Assembly (NCBI RefSeq): GCF_014172405.1
Contig: NZ_WNXC01000007.1
Span: forward strand, 1 to 64,000
Direction: 5' to 3'
Source: Pedobacter gandavensis
GTDB taxonomy: Bacteria > Bacteroidota > Bacteroidia > Sphingobacteriales > Sphingobacteriaceae
DNA: 64,000 bases
Positions 33,096-42,342 of this stretch are shown here, one piece after another. The notes beneath the pieces were generated by a model. That model did not search any database and was not told the DNA's origin. It was given only the letters and a program-made list of their open reading frames with translations. The translations under genes and the position numbers were made by a program. How positions within the stretch are numbered: the first letter of the stretch is position 1; each line of letters begins with the position of its first letter.

Positions 33096-34395
33096 TAATA
33101 ATTACAAAACTAACAATATAAGCAACAAATATTAGCCCTAGAGTGTATTGCGTAATGATATAGGACACCAACCATAAACTTTTGAATTTCAAAATATCTA
33201 AATTGAGTCTAAGTCCCCAGAAAATAAATGTTGTATACCAAAATACCCCCCATAAATAGTACCATCCTAAACAGAAGGCACTAGTAAATCTCCAATTAAT
33301 TATATTTCCATTGCAACCTTGTCGATATCTACGGCTTTTTAATTCAAAATAGACTTTAAAAGTGTTTGGATAATAAACAGAAGGCATGCTTTTTACTAGG
33401 ATAAAATTAAACAGTAGAAAAAAAACAAAACAGCCAATGCCCCAATAAATAACTCTTCCCTTGTTACGTCCTTTATTCCACCATACCTTACTAATCCAAT
33501 TAGTAAATTCCCGTCTGTTTATTTTGTCTACTAATTCAGTGTAATCAGTATTATACTTTTGGTGTTGGGCCGTGAGACCTTCATTGTTCAAGCGTCTAAG
33601 AAGCTTTTGATAAATCCAAATCCTATGCTGATCACTTTGTGAAGAATCAACATGAAAACTAAATCTATCATAGGGAAGTGTAATTCTCTCTAAATCAATT
33701 TCCCGCAAATTTATTGTTCGCTCTAATTCTAAGGCAGGCTGATCATTTGTATTTTCAAGTCTTATTAGGTTGTCAAAATTTAGCGATCCATTTCTAGCCA
33801 AATCTACTTTTGATAAATACATAATCTCAGGAAGATAGGTATGATAAAAGTTGGAACTGTCTACATTTGAAGTATGTATAATAAAACGATTGTAAATTGC
33901 TCCATCTTTAAAATTCAAATAATTGATTGAAGAATTGTTAAGCTCTACCGAATTCACCTTCGTCTCTGGCAGGTTAAGTTCATTAATTACGCAATTGCTT
34001 ACTTTAATAGCATTAACAATTCGTTGACTTTTATTTGCCCCAATTTTTGGAATATTTAAGGAAATATTAGTTTCTCCATTACCTAAGATTGTAAGACTGT
34101 CTACCTTTTCCAGAATAATAAAAATCCATTGGTACTTTTGGCTTCTTCTTAAATCAATTATTACATTTTTTCTCGTACTAATTTTTAATTTCGTTTTAAA
34201 GTTCTTTATGTAATAAATTGCATTTGTATAGTTATTCCTTTCTATCTCATTGCCTCCATTTGGGGGATGAACTGTGATAATAGAGTTTTTAGAAGAATCT
34301 AATCTAATAGAGGTGTAATTTTGCGCTATAGAATCAATAGCTATTAGGAAATAAAACAACGATAAGAATAACACTTTATTAAATTTAGAGAGCAT
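33088..34395 (-). CDS. Unrecognised exported protein with C-terminal membrane helices
   Basis: This is a 435-residue protein of unknown family. It has a signal peptide (about 1-25). An Asn/Ile/Leu-rich region (about 110-215) has short repeating units such as VNSVELNNSSINYLNF that suggest a beta-helix or pentapeptide-like stack. A charged region (230-300) includes HRIWIYQKLLRRLNNEG. At least three hydrophobic segments lie in the last 130 residues (VIYWGIGCFVFFLLFNFILV, FCLGWYYLWGVFWYTTFIFW, LVSYIITQYTLGLIFVAYIV). It could be a membrane-anchored pore or sensor. Its final codons come from the decayed gene next to it, so the C-terminus may be altered. Confidence 0.65.
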   Translation of the reverse strand: MLSKFNKVLFLSLFYFLIAIDSIAQNYTSIRLDSSKNSIITVHPPNGGNEIERNNYTNAIYYIKNFKTKLKISTRKNVIIDLRRSQKYQWIFIILEKVDSLTILGNGETNISLNIPKIGANKSQRIVNAIKVSNCVINELNLPETKVNSVELNNSSINYLNFKDGAIYNRFIIHTSNVDSSNFYHTYLPEIMYLSKVDLARNGSLNFDNLIRLENTNDQPALELERTINLREIDLERITLPYDRFSFHVDSSQSDQHRIWIYQKLLRRLNNEGLTAQHQKYNTDYTELVDKINRREFTNWISKVWWNKGRNKGRVIYWGIGCFVFFLLFNFILVKSMPSVYYPNTFKVYFELKSRRYRQGCNGNIINWRFTSAFCLGWYYLWGVFWYTTFIFWGLRLNLDILKFKSLWLVSYIITQYTLGLIFVAYIVSFVIIRL

Positions 34396-34652
34396 TTTTA
34401 AAGATATTAAAAAATGTCACAAAATAAAATTACAGCTAACCTAATCCTGAGTTCAAATCTTTTCACCATTTCTGTTTTTTTTTATAGCGAACAATTCTTT
34501 CCAATTTCACATTCAATCTTAGCTGAGCAAATAATGCGTAAGAATAAATTCTTCTGATTTGCCAGCTGTTCATGGATGGGTACATGAGCTAAAATTACTC
34601 GCCTGTCGTTCTTTTAATTAAATTAGCGAAATATCTATAATTACAAATAAAT

Positions 34653-35072
34653 ATGAACGTAAGCGAGCTAAGAATTGGCAACTATGTATTCCCAGATGGT
34701 GAGATCGTAAATGAGGTGGGCAGTCCTTGCGAAGTCATAGGTATCCTCCCAAACAAAAACATAGCCTACCAGTTAAACGATAAAGCTTCGGATCAAGTAA
34801 AAGAATGCAGTCATGATCAGGTTAAGCCGATCTCTATAAATGCAGACTGGTTGGTAAACAGATTCGGTTTCAAAGACAATGGCGGCGGATATTTCCAACA
34901 CGAGGATTTCAATTTCTTCTTATTTTATGTGGAAGAAGATGATTACTATGATTGCTATAAGCAAGTTCCAGCAAATGACGAAACCGGAGATTTTAAAACG
35001 CTACAACATGTTCATAAATTACAAAATCTGTTTTTTGAACTGTTTGATGAAGAATTAATCAATAATGATTAA
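34653..35072 (+). CDS. Conserved hypothetical protein (ELRIGNYV family)
   Basis: This is a 139-residue acidic cytosolic protein. The opening SELRIGNYVFPDGEIV, the middle KPISINADWLVNRFGF and the closing LQHVHKLQNLFFELFDEEL form a pattern I have often seen in unannotated Bacteroidota proteins, frequently in accessory or phage-linked contexts. No function is known to me. The gene stands alone, between AT-rich intergenic stretches; the 257 bp before it show no feature I can name. Confidence 0.7.
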   Translation: MNVSELRIGNYVFPDGEIVNEVGSPCEVIGILPNKNIAYQLNDKASDQVKECSHDQVKPISINADWLVNRFGFKDNGGGYFQHEDFNFFLFYVEEDDYYDCYKQVPANDETGDFKTLQHVHKLQNLFFELFDEELINND

Positions 35073-35075
35073 ATA

Positions 35076-35106
35076 AATTAGCCCTTCAGCTAATGGAGGG
35101 CTAATT
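35076..35106. terminator. Hairpin after the ELRIGNYV gene
   Basis: A 10-bp perfect stem (AATTAGCCCT with AGGGCTAATT) begins four bases after the stop codon. The following T tract is poor, so efficiency is uncertain. Confidence 0.5.
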
Positions 35107-35136
35107 CTAAATACTAAGTCGGCAAAAAAACAAACC

Positions 35137-35325
35137 TTAGTTCTCTAACTCCTCAGTCCCAGCTGAAGGTTGTTTAGGCTCGATACCATTATCCTTTAAT
35201 GCCTGATTGTATCCTATGGAATACTTAATGTGTCCCCAGGCGGTCAACATTAAGATCAAATCTTCCTCTTTAAGTGGACCGTTAACCTGAGCCTTGCAAT
35301 AATCTAAATATTGATTTTCCGTCAT
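35137..35325 (-). CDS. Small hypothetical protein
   Basis: This is a 62-residue soluble protein starting MTENQYLDYCKAQ with one predicted helix pair (PLKEEDLILMLTAWGHIKYSIGYNQALKD) and a disordered tail. I recognise no family. The start at 35325 is preferred over the longer frame from 35412, because the extra 29 residues are basic, low-quality sequence that covers the likely promoter. Confidence 0.5.
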   Translation of the reverse strand: MTENQYLDYCKAQVNGPLKEEDLILMLTAWGHIKYSIGYNQALKDNGIEPKQPSAGTEELEN

Positions 35326-35501
35326 TGTATGTTGTCTTTTTGTTGAATTGATTGGTAAAAGATCAATTGTTGATCTACTACAAATATCGGAATATATATC
35401 TTTATACTTCAAAAAGGACGATCATCTAACAACCATACGATTAAATTCTAAACATAAAAAGCTATATTAATCTTGATTTTTGGACTCCAGACCAGCTACA
35501 G

Positions 35502-36467
35502 ATGATAAAATTACACACCATATTAACGCTTGTATTTTGCAGTCTTTTTGCGAAGGCTCAAAAAGAAATACAACACTATAAAGCTTACTTTGCAACTGGC
35601 AGTTATAACGGAAAAAACATACTTGTTTTACGCCAATTTGAGCAAGAAGCACAGCAATCCTATCTGATTGTGAATCCACAGACCTTGGAAACACAGATTA
35701 TAAACAGCAAGCAAGTTTCGGTAAAACCGATCAGGTTTCAGGAGTTTGGAACATACCTCAAAAACACACCCTATTTTAGCGCCCTTCAAACGGCACAACA
35801 ACAGTCACTCCTTCTTCAGGATGCAGGAATTACACATGGCTTTCCCAAAGAAAAAGGGATTACCCTGACCATAGACCTATGTCCTTCCCATAAGCCTCTA
35901 GACAGAACCATTTTCAGCTCATTAATTGCTGCATTTCAAAAACACGAGCGACCAGTGCCTGTCGCTTTATCAATTACGGGTAAATTTATGCTGAACCATA
36001 GCGATGACATCAACTGGTTATTGGGGCTTCAAAAGTCGGGAGATTTAAACATTACCTGGACTAACCATACTTTTAACCACCATTATAATCCGAAAGCCCC
36101 ATTGGCAATCAACTTTTTAATGGAACCAGGAACAGACCTTAACTTCGAAATACTAGGATTGGAAAAAGCCATGATTGAACGGGGATTATTACCTTCGGTT
36201 TTCTTTAGATTTCCAGGATTGGTATCAGATCAGAAGTTAGTCGACCAAGTAACCAGCTACGGCCTTATCCCAATTGGAAGTGATGCCTGGCTTGCAAAAG
36301 GTCAGCAGAGCCATGCTGGAAGCCTTGTGTTGATCCATGGAAATGGAAACGAGCCTATTGGTGTTAAGGACTTCATCAAGCTTTTGGTTACAGAGAAAGC
36401 GACCATCAACCAACAACAATGGTTGCTTTATGATTTAAGAACAAGTATTGAGAATGAATTCCGATAA
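35502..36467 (+). CDS. Exported polysaccharide-deacetylase-like protein
   Basis: This is a 321-residue protein with a signal peptide (about 1-19). The C-terminal half has the layout of a NodB-type carbohydrate esterase: an Asp-bearing strand (GITLTIDLCPSHKPLDR), the metal-binding H-x3-H pattern (WTNHTFNHHYNP), an R-x-P-G motif (FFRFPGLVSD) and a final LVLIHGNG. The first motif has a single Asp instead of the common double Asp. The N-terminal 110 residues are unassigned. It probably removes an N- or O-linked acyl group from a periplasmic glycan. Confidence 0.65.
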   Translation: MIKLHTILTLVFCSLFAKAQKEIQHYKAYFATGSYNGKNILVLRQFEQEAQQSYLIVNPQTLETQIINSKQVSVKPIRFQEFGTYLKNTPYFSALQTAQQQSLLLQDAGITHGFPKEKGITLTIDLCPSHKPLDRTIFSSLIAAFQKHERPVPVALSITGKFMLNHSDDINWLLGLQKSGDLNITWTNHTFNHHYNPKAPLAINFLMEPGTDLNFEILGLEKAMIERGLLPSVFFRFPGLVSDQKLVDQVTSYGLIPIGSDAWLAKGQQSHAGSLVLIHGNGNEPIGVKDFIKLLVTEKATINQQQWLLYDLRTSIENEFR

Positions 36468-36579
36468 GATTACAAACTAGAAAAACCAGGCATAAATTAA
36501 AACTTAAATACCTATACAGGGTTATCTTCTTTACAGGAGCCCATTGAGGGGCATAAAAGCAAAGCAATAAAAATTACAC

Positions 36580-37617
36580 ATGGAAATTGGGATCAGCACA
36601 TTTGGAGAACTACAACCTGACGGCGTAGCAGGAAAAGCCGTTAACGCGCATAAAAGAGTTCAAGAATTATTAGAAGAAGTAAAACTTGCGGATGAAGTAG
36701 GTCTGGACGTTTATGCATTCGGAGAGCACCACCGTGCCGATTTTGTGATTTCTTCGCCTGAGATCATGATGGCTGCAGCCGCAGCAATCACTAAAAACAT
36801 CAAATTATCCAGCTCTGTTACTGTATTGAGTTCAGCAGATCCTGTCCGGACTTTTCAAAACTTCGCTACGGTAGATCTCATCTCTAATGGGAGGGCAGAA
36901 ATTATCGCAGGGAGAGGATCATTCACAGAATCATTCCCTTTATTCGGTTATAATCTGAACGACTATGATGAGCTTTTTACGGAAAAACTGGGTTTACTAT
37001 TGCAACTCAATGAAGAGGAAATCATCACCTGGCAAGGAAAACACCGGGCTTCTATTGTAAAAAGAGGTGTATATCCACGTCCAATTCAACCTGCTATTCC
37101 GGTTTGGATCGGCGTAGGTGGCACCCCTGCCTCTGCGCAGCGCGCTGGAAGAATGAACCTTCCTATGGCAGTAGCGATTCTAGGAAGCCCACCAGAACAA
37201 TTTGTTCCTTTTATCAACCTTTATCGTAAATCAGCAGCAGAAGCAGGCCACGATCCTACTAAACTTCAACTGGCCATCAGTTCACAGTTTTACGTAGCAG
37301 AAAATTCACAACAAGCGGCAGATGAATTCTACCCTTCTTACGAGCAATTGATGAATCGGGTTGGTAAAGACAGAGGTTGGTCGCCGATGAGCAGACAGCA
37401 ATTCGATTATTTACGAACTGCCGGGCCATTGGTAGTTGGTAGTCCACAAGAAGCAATTGATAAAATCATGCACCAGTATGAACTTTTCAAAAACACCAGA
37501 TTCCTGGCACAACTGGTTACCGGATCTATTTCCCATAAACAGGTGCTGAAAACCATTGAATTATTAGGTACTGAGATTGCCCCAGTCATCAGAAAAGAAA
37601 CACAAAATCAGCTTTAA
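36580..37617 (+). CDS. LLM-class flavin-dependent oxidoreductase
   Basis: This is a 345-residue luciferase-like monooxygenase. The pattern EIGISTFGELQPDG, YAFGEHHRADFVISSPE, SSVTVLSSADPVRTFQNFATVDLISNGRAE in part, and the late VGSPQEAIDKI are characteristic of the LLM family that takes reduced FMN from a separate reductase. The family substrate varies widely and nothing nearby defines it. The gene ends convergent with the aldehyde dehydrogenase, with a terminator hairpin between. Confidence 0.87.
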   Translation: MEIGISTFGELQPDGVAGKAVNAHKRVQELLEEVKLADEVGLDVYAFGEHHRADFVISSPEIMMAAAAAITKNIKLSSSVTVLSSADPVRTFQNFATVDLISNGRAEIIAGRGSFTESFPLFGYNLNDYDELFTEKLGLLLQLNEEEIITWQGKHRASIVKRGVYPRPIQPAIPVWIGVGGTPASAQRAGRMNLPMAVAILGSPPEQFVPFINLYRKSAAEAGHDPTKLQLAISSQFYVAENSQQAADEFYPSYEQLMNRVGKDRGWSPMSRQQFDYLRTAGPLVVGSPQEAIDKIMHQYELFKNTRFLAQLVTGSISHKQVLKTIELLGTEIAPVIRKETQNQL

Positions 37618-37647
37618 ACAGGAGATGTTTAATGGCTAAAAAAAACA

Positions 37648-37680
37648 TTAAGTTGCCTTCAAAACCGATAGGCAACTTAA
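37648..37680. terminator. Bidirectional terminator between convergent genes
   Basis: An 11-bp perfect stem (TTAAGTTGCCT with AGGCAACTTAA) is flanked by an A tract on the left. It ends the luciferase-like gene and, in the opposite direction, the ethanolamine-type operon. Confidence 0.8.
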
Positions 37681-37716
37681 TTACCCCATACCAGCCATGA
37701 TAACTGACAGGTATTT

Positions 37717-39081
37717 TTATTTCCTCAGGTGCCAGGCCTTTGGTTTCGTAAAAGCCCTCAATCCCTGGTGAGAAAGCGTAGCGCCAAACCCGGAATGTTT
37801 CCTCCCAGACCATGGTAAACCTGCGCTTACCCGATCGCAACAGTTCCAATACCCAGATCCGCTATCGATACTAGCAAGAATTCGCTGCGCACGATCACCA
37901 TCAGCTGAATACACCGCAGCAGTTAATCCATACTCCGTGTCTTTCATCAGGGCGATCGCTTCCTCATCGTCTTTCACTTTCATGATGCCGATAATAGGGC
38001 CAAAACTTTCTTCCCGCATCACTTTCATCTCATTGGTCACATTGGTCAGTACCGTTGGCTCGAAATAATGGCCTTTCCCAGGCCTTCTTTTCCCCCCACA
38101 CAGCAATATTGCTCCTTTTGATAAAGCATCCGCCACCTGATCCTCTAAAACCTTTAACTGCTCCTTCCTCGTTAAAGCAGCAATATAAACCACCTCTTCT
38201 GTTGGCGCACCAATTTTCCAGGACGCTACTTCTTTCAAAAATGCAGCTTCATAATCCTCATAAACATCCTCATGAACATAAATACGCTCCACCGCACAGC
38301 AACTCTGCCCATTGTTATAAAAGGCCCCATCTGCCGTCCCTATGGCTACTGCAGCCACATCCGGTACATCATTGGCCACATATAAAGGATCCTTCCCTCC
38401 TAGTTCCAGCTGACAAGGCACCATTTTAGCAGCCACCTTTTCATAAATATATTTTCCAGTGCGGTAGGAACCTGTAAAAAAGTAACCATCAAAATCAAGG
38501 TTTAGCAAAGCCTCCCCTGTTTCTTTAGCACCGATCGCCAATTTAAAAATACCATCGGGTAATCCCGCTTTTGTCCAAAGCCGTTCAATTTCGAACCCTG
38601 TTAAGGTTGCATATTCAGAAGGCTTATAGAGTACTGCATTTCCAGCAATTAATGCCGGAACGAATACATTTACACCAACCAGGTAAGGATAATTCCAGGC
38701 GGAAATATTACAGATCACCCCTAAAGGCTCATAAGAAATCTTTTCCTGAAGCTCCGGGGTATCGGTGATCCATTCCTCCGATAGATACCTTTCCGCATGC
38801 GTGATCATCCATAAAACCCGGGTTCTTGCGCCCTTAATCTCATTCCTGGACTGCTGAATTGGTTTTCCGACCTCGGCAGTCAATACGCCCGCCAATGCCT
38901 CCATTTCTAAATCCAACAAGTCATAAAAACGCTGTACGACACTCAGTCGTTCCCCTAAACTTTTCTTTGCCCATTTTTTCTGTGCCAGGTGGAGTAAATC
39001 ATACTTCTCCTGCAAAATGGCCAGGCTGTCTTCCTGAACGGTCTTTATTATTTCTTCGGTAGCTGGATTTATGATATTCAT
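37717..39081 (-). CDS. NAD-dependent aldehyde dehydrogenase
   Basis: This is a 454-residue aldehyde dehydrogenase with the NAD-fold segment (NISAWNYPYLVGVNVFVPAL, KPSEYATLTG), the general-base Glu in CQLELGGKDPLYV and the catalytic cysteine in FYNNGQSCCAVERI. The C-terminus has the EESFGPIIGI motif. It is the last gene of the operon and overlaps the amidotransferase gene by 4 bp. In the proposed pathway it oxidises gamma-glutamyl-aminoacetaldehyde to gamma-glutamylglycine, the same role PuuC has for putrescine. That assignment rests on context. Confidence 0.88.
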   Translation of the reverse strand: MNIINPATEEIIKTVQEDSLAILQEKYDLLHLAQKKWAKKSLGERLSVVQRFYDLLDLEMEALAGVLTAEVGKPIQQSRNEIKGARTRVLWMITHAERYLSEEWITDTPELQEKISYEPLGVICNISAWNYPYLVGVNVFVPALIAGNAVLYKPSEYATLTGFEIERLWTKAGLPDGIFKLAIGAKETGEALLNLDFDGYFFTGSYRTGKYIYEKVAAKMVPCQLELGGKDPLYVANDVPDVAAVAIGTADGAFYNNGQSCCAVERIYVHEDVYEDYEAAFLKEVASWKIGAPTEEVVYIAALTRKEQLKVLEDQVADALSKGAILLCGGKRRPGKGHYFEPTVLTNVTNEMKVMREESFGPIIGIMKVKDDEEAIALMKDTEYGLTAAVYSADGDRAQRILASIDSGSGYWNCCDRVSAGLPWSGRKHSGFGATLSHQGLRAFTKPKAWHLRK

Positions 39082-39794
39082 TTTTGATGATTTCTTACTT
39101 CCTGAATAAATTGTTCTTTAATCTTTTGAGAGAAAGGCTCAATTTCCTTATCCTTCATTCTTTCCGGATGCCATTGCACAGCAAGCATAAAACCATGGTT
39201 TTCCTTGTCCTTATACTCCAATCCTTCCACCATACCACTTCCAGAAACAGCATACGCATTGATCATTAAGTTTTCCCCAAGGCGATCTGGATTCACTGCC
39301 TGATGGTGTGCACTGTTGACCATACCCTGTGTTTCCCCTGCAATTTCTGCCAATAAAGTCCCCTCCAGCACCTTTAACTCATGAACTTTATCCAATTCAC
39401 CTTTCTTGTGTACTGCATTTTCGGGTTCTCCAATGTCATCAAAAACAGCTCCTCCCTCCAAAATATTGATGTACTGCATCCCTCTGCAAATTCCCAGTAA
39501 TGGTAATTTTTCCCTTTTCGCAAACTCATAAAGCTTACGTTCAAACTCATCTCTTTCTGGCGAGAATAATGCTGGTCTGTAAGGGTAGTCTTCCACCCCA
39601 CCGGAAATGGCAGGGGTCACATCGATCCCTCCAGTCAACACAAAACCATCGCATTTTTCGATGTCCTCCGTATTTCCCTTTTCAAAAGAAAGTTCCAGCA
39701 ATTCCAGATCTTCTGCTAATTCAGTAGCAGTAAACCAATTCCAATAATTCTGAAAACCCGCTTCTGTAAAGCTAATTCCTATCTTTTTCCGCAT
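39078..39794 (-). CDS. Class I glutamine-amidotransferase-type gamma-glutamyl hydrolase (PuuD-like)
   Basis: This is a 238-residue peptidase C26 family protein. The nucleophile Cys103 lies in LLGICRGMQYIN, the oxyanion strand is FVLTGGIDVTP, and the catalytic His-Glu pair is in LAVQWHPERM. The HHQAVN motif matches gamma-glutamyl-GABA hydrolases. Expected reaction: release of glutamate from a gamma-glutamyl amide, here probably gamma-glutamylglycine. It lies between the aldehyde and alcohol dehydrogenase genes, with a 4-bp overlap with the former. Confidence 0.87.
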   Translation of the reverse strand: MRKKIGISFTEAGFQNYWNWFTATELAEDLELLELSFEKGNTEDIEKCDGFVLTGGIDVTPAISGGVEDYPYRPALFSPERDEFERKLYEFAKREKLPLLGICRGMQYINILEGGAVFDDIGEPENAVHKKGELDKVHELKVLEGTLLAEIAGETQGMVNSAHHQAVNPDRLGENLMINAYAVSGSGMVEGLEYKDKENHGFMLAVQWHPERMKDKEIEPFSQKIKEQFIQEVRNHQK

Positions 39795-39824
39795 GGATCA
39801 AATCATTATTTATCATATTAAAAC

Positions 39825-40973
39825 TTAATAGGCCTTTAAATACAAGGCTTTAAAATCTTCCCTGCTCACTGGTTTAGGATTATTCGGATGTGCAAAATCA
39901 GCAAAAGCGAGATCAGCCAGGGTATCTATATGTTCCATTTTCACCCCAATCTCTCTCAAATGATGTGGGATTCCCAAAGTAGAGTTGAGCCCGGAAAGAT
40001 ACCTGACTACCCCTGCTCCGTTTTCATCTTTCAAACCTAAGGCTTTAGCGATTCGGATAAATCTATCTTCAAAACCTGCAATATTAAACTCCATTCCATA
40101 AGGAAGATTTACGGCATTTGCCAAGCCATGATGGGTATCTAACAAAGAAGAAAGCGGGTGTGCAAGAGAATGTACTACGCCTAAACCCTTTTGAAAAGCA
40201 ATGGCCCCCATCATCGATGCCAACAGCATTTTACTCCGACTTTCTACATCCGGGTGGTGGGTAGCATTGACCAATGCATCTTTAATTAGGCCCATTCCTT
40301 CTATGGCAATCCCATCGCATAAAGGATGGTAATTTTTAGCGAGGAAGGCTTCCATATTATGGGTGAGGGCATCCATTCCGGTGGCTGCGGTAATGTGTGG
40401 CGGAAGATCCATCGTCAACAAGGGATCTGCAAACACAATTTTAGCCATCAGTTTTGGAGAGAATAAGATCTTCTTTTGATGCGTTTCATCATCAGAAATG
40501 ATCGCACTCCTACCTACCTCACTCCCTGTACCGGAAGTAGTAGGAACGGTTATAAAATGAGGCACCTCATTGGTTACAAACACATCGCCACCGATCAAAT
40601 CATCGTATTTAAATAAATCTTCGCGATGGTTTACCCGCAAAACAATAGCTCTGGCCACATCCAACGCCGCACCACCACCGATTCCAATCACACTATCTCT
40701 GGAGTCCCCATCCCAAACTTCGGTTCCTTTATAAACATCACTTTTAACAGGGTTCTTATGAATATCAGAAAAAACCGTTACCGAAAAACCTTTTGCTTTT
40801 AGATCTTCGACAATCGTGTTAAAAAAGGGTAAGCTTGCCACAATCGGATCGGTCACCACTAAAGGACGACTCAAGCCATTGGCTTTCAAATAAGCGGGCA
40901 ATTCTCTAATTGCACCTGCACCAAAACGAATGGTAGTCGGGAAATTAAACTGATGGATTTTATCAAAAATCAT
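39825..40973 (-). CDS. Iron-containing alcohol dehydrogenase
   Basis: This is a 382-residue group III alcohol dehydrogenase. It shows the NAD-binding GIGGGAALDVARA segment, the PTTSGTGSEVGRSAII motif and the metal-binding region with HSLAHPLSSLLDTHHGLANAVNLP in part, plus GMDALTHNMEAFLAK. In this operon it is the candidate to oxidise the free hydroxyl of gamma-glutamylethanolamide to the aldehyde. In the putrescine pathway this step is instead done by an amine oxidase (PuuB), which is absent here; that difference points to an amino-alcohol substrate. Confidence 0.9.
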   Translation of the reverse strand: MIFDKIHQFNFPTTIRFGAGAIRELPAYLKANGLSRPLVVTDPIVASLPFFNTIVEDLKAKGFSVTVFSDIHKNPVKSDVYKGTEVWDGDSRDSVIGIGGGAALDVARAIVLRVNHREDLFKYDDLIGGDVFVTNEVPHFITVPTTSGTGSEVGRSAIISDDETHQKKILFSPKLMAKIVFADPLLTMDLPPHITAATGMDALTHNMEAFLAKNYHPLCDGIAIEGMGLIKDALVNATHHPDVESRSKMLLASMMGAIAFQKGLGVVHSLAHPLSSLLDTHHGLANAVNLPYGMEFNIAGFEDRFIRIAKALGLKDENGAGVVRYLSGLNSTLGIPHHLREIGVKMEHIDTLADLAFADFAHPNNPKPVSREDFKALYLKAY

Positions 40974-40983
40974 GGCTGGCGTT

Positions 40984-42342
40984 TTAAATTATTTCAAAAT
41001 ATCTTTTCATTTCCCAATCGGTCACTGCCTTCGCATACTGCTTGCATTCCCATGCTCTGGTCTGCGTGAAATGCGCTACGAATTCAGCACCGAATAAACT
41101 GACTGCCAAAGGTGATTCCTTCATTTTCTTCGTAGCCTCCTGTAGGCTACCTGGAAGTACACCATTGGAAATATCCAAATATCCATTCCCTTCTGTAGCG
41201 GCCTTAGTTAATACCAGGTTGTTTTTGATCCCATACAATCCTGCGGCCAAACAGGCCGAAAGCGCGAGGTAAGGATTGGTATCTGAGCCCACCACCCTGG
41301 TTTCCAAACGAGTCGTCTTTGAATGACCCGGTAAGGCTCTTAAGGCTACTGTTCTATTGTCAATTCCCCAGGTCAATGTGGTTGGTGCCCAGGCTCCTTC
41401 CACCAATCTTTTATAGCTGTTAATGGTGGGTGCAAGCATGGGTAAAATATAAGGCAGACAATATAATTGTCCGGCAATGTAAGCCTTCATCAGCTCAGAC
41501 ATTTTATCAATATCCTTGTCTTCATAAAACAGGTTATGCTTACCTTCTTTATCCCATAAACTCTGGTGTACATGCCCACTACAACCTGGCAGATTTTCAT
41601 TGATCTTTGCCATAAAAGTGGCCATTATCCCATGCTGATAAGCAATTTCTTTTACTGCGGTTTTAAATAAAACCGCCTGATCTGCCGCTTCCATTACGCC
41701 CGCATATTTAATCGCGGCCTCATAAACCCCAGGGCCTGTTTCGGTGTGTAATCCTTCAATAGGAACCCCAAATTTGCTGAGGAGTTCAAACAGATCTGAC
41801 ATATAGCTATTTTTAAGACTGCCACGCAGGATAGAATAGCCGAACATTCCAGGTGTTAGGGGTTCCAGGTGCTGGAAATTCTTCTGATGGGCAGATGCTG
41901 GTGTCTCTGCAAAATTGAACCATTCAAACTCCTGAGAAAAATAAGGCTTAAAGCCTAATTCTTCGGCTTCAGCACGAATCTTATGGAGCAATTGCCGTGG
42001 ACAAGTATACAATGCCTGATCATGTTCATCAACGAAATCACCTAGAAAAAACGGCAGTTCATTTTCCCAGGGAATCTTACGAAAGCTCTGTAAGTCTAAT
42101 TTCACCTGTGCATCCGGATAACCAGTATGCCATCCGGTAAACTTGACATTATCATAAGCCGCATCACCCATATCCCAGCCAAAGGTTACATCGCAAAAGC
42201 CCATTCTCCCATCCAGGATAGACAGAAATTTCTCTATTGAAATGTACTTTCCTCTCAATACCCCATCAATATCTGCAACGGCTACTTTTACTTTCCCGGA
42301 GGGATGTTGTTTTACATAAGCTAAAATTTCTTCTGTTGTCAT
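40984..42342 (-). CDS. Glutamine-synthetase-family gamma-glutamyl-amine ligase
   Basis: This is a 452-residue GS-family enzyme. Shared motifs are the N-terminal VAVADIDGVLRGKYIS, the nucleotide and metal segments (FSQEFEWFNF, GPGVYEAAIKY), PGCSGHVHQSLWD and the C-terminal ALPGHSKTTRLETRVVGSDTNPYLALSA. Its length and the VADIDGVLRGK start group it with PuuA and GlnA4-type gamma-glutamyl-amine synthetases instead of true GlnA. Expected reaction: glutamate plus amine plus ATP. Substrate is inferred from the permease, with which its start overlaps by 4 bp. Confidence 0.85.
   Translation of the reverse strand: MTTEEILAYVKQHPSGKVKVAVADIDGVLRGKYISIEKFLSILDGRMGFCDVTFGWDMGDAAYDNVKFTGWHTGYPDAQVKLDLQSFRKIPWENELPFFLGDFVDEHDQALYTCPRQLLHKIRAEAEELGFKPYFSQEFEWFNFAETPASAHQKNFQHLEPLTPGMFGYSILRGSLKNSYMSDLFELLSKFGVPIEGLHTETGPGVYEAAIKYAGVMEAADQAVLFKTAVKEIAYQHGIMATFMAKINENLPGCSGHVHQSLWDKEGKHNLFYEDKDIDKMSELMKAYIAGQLYCLPYILPMLAPTINSYKRLVEGAWAPTTLTWGIDNRTVALRALPGHSKTTRLETRVVGSDTNPYLALSACLAAGLYGIKNNLVLTKAATEGNGYLDISNGVLPGSLQEATKKMKESPLAVSLFGAEFVAHFTQTRAWECKQYAKAVTDWEMKRYFEII

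Noticed and set aside
37589..37849. 86-residue minus-strand frame after the aldehyde dehydrogenase
   Set aside because: It overlaps the end of the dehydrogenase in another frame and covers a terminator hairpin; no family-like sequence.
38055..38429. 124-residue plus-strand frame inside the aldehyde dehydrogenase
   Set aside because: Rich in Pro and His, antisense to a clearly real gene; a codon-shadow artefact.
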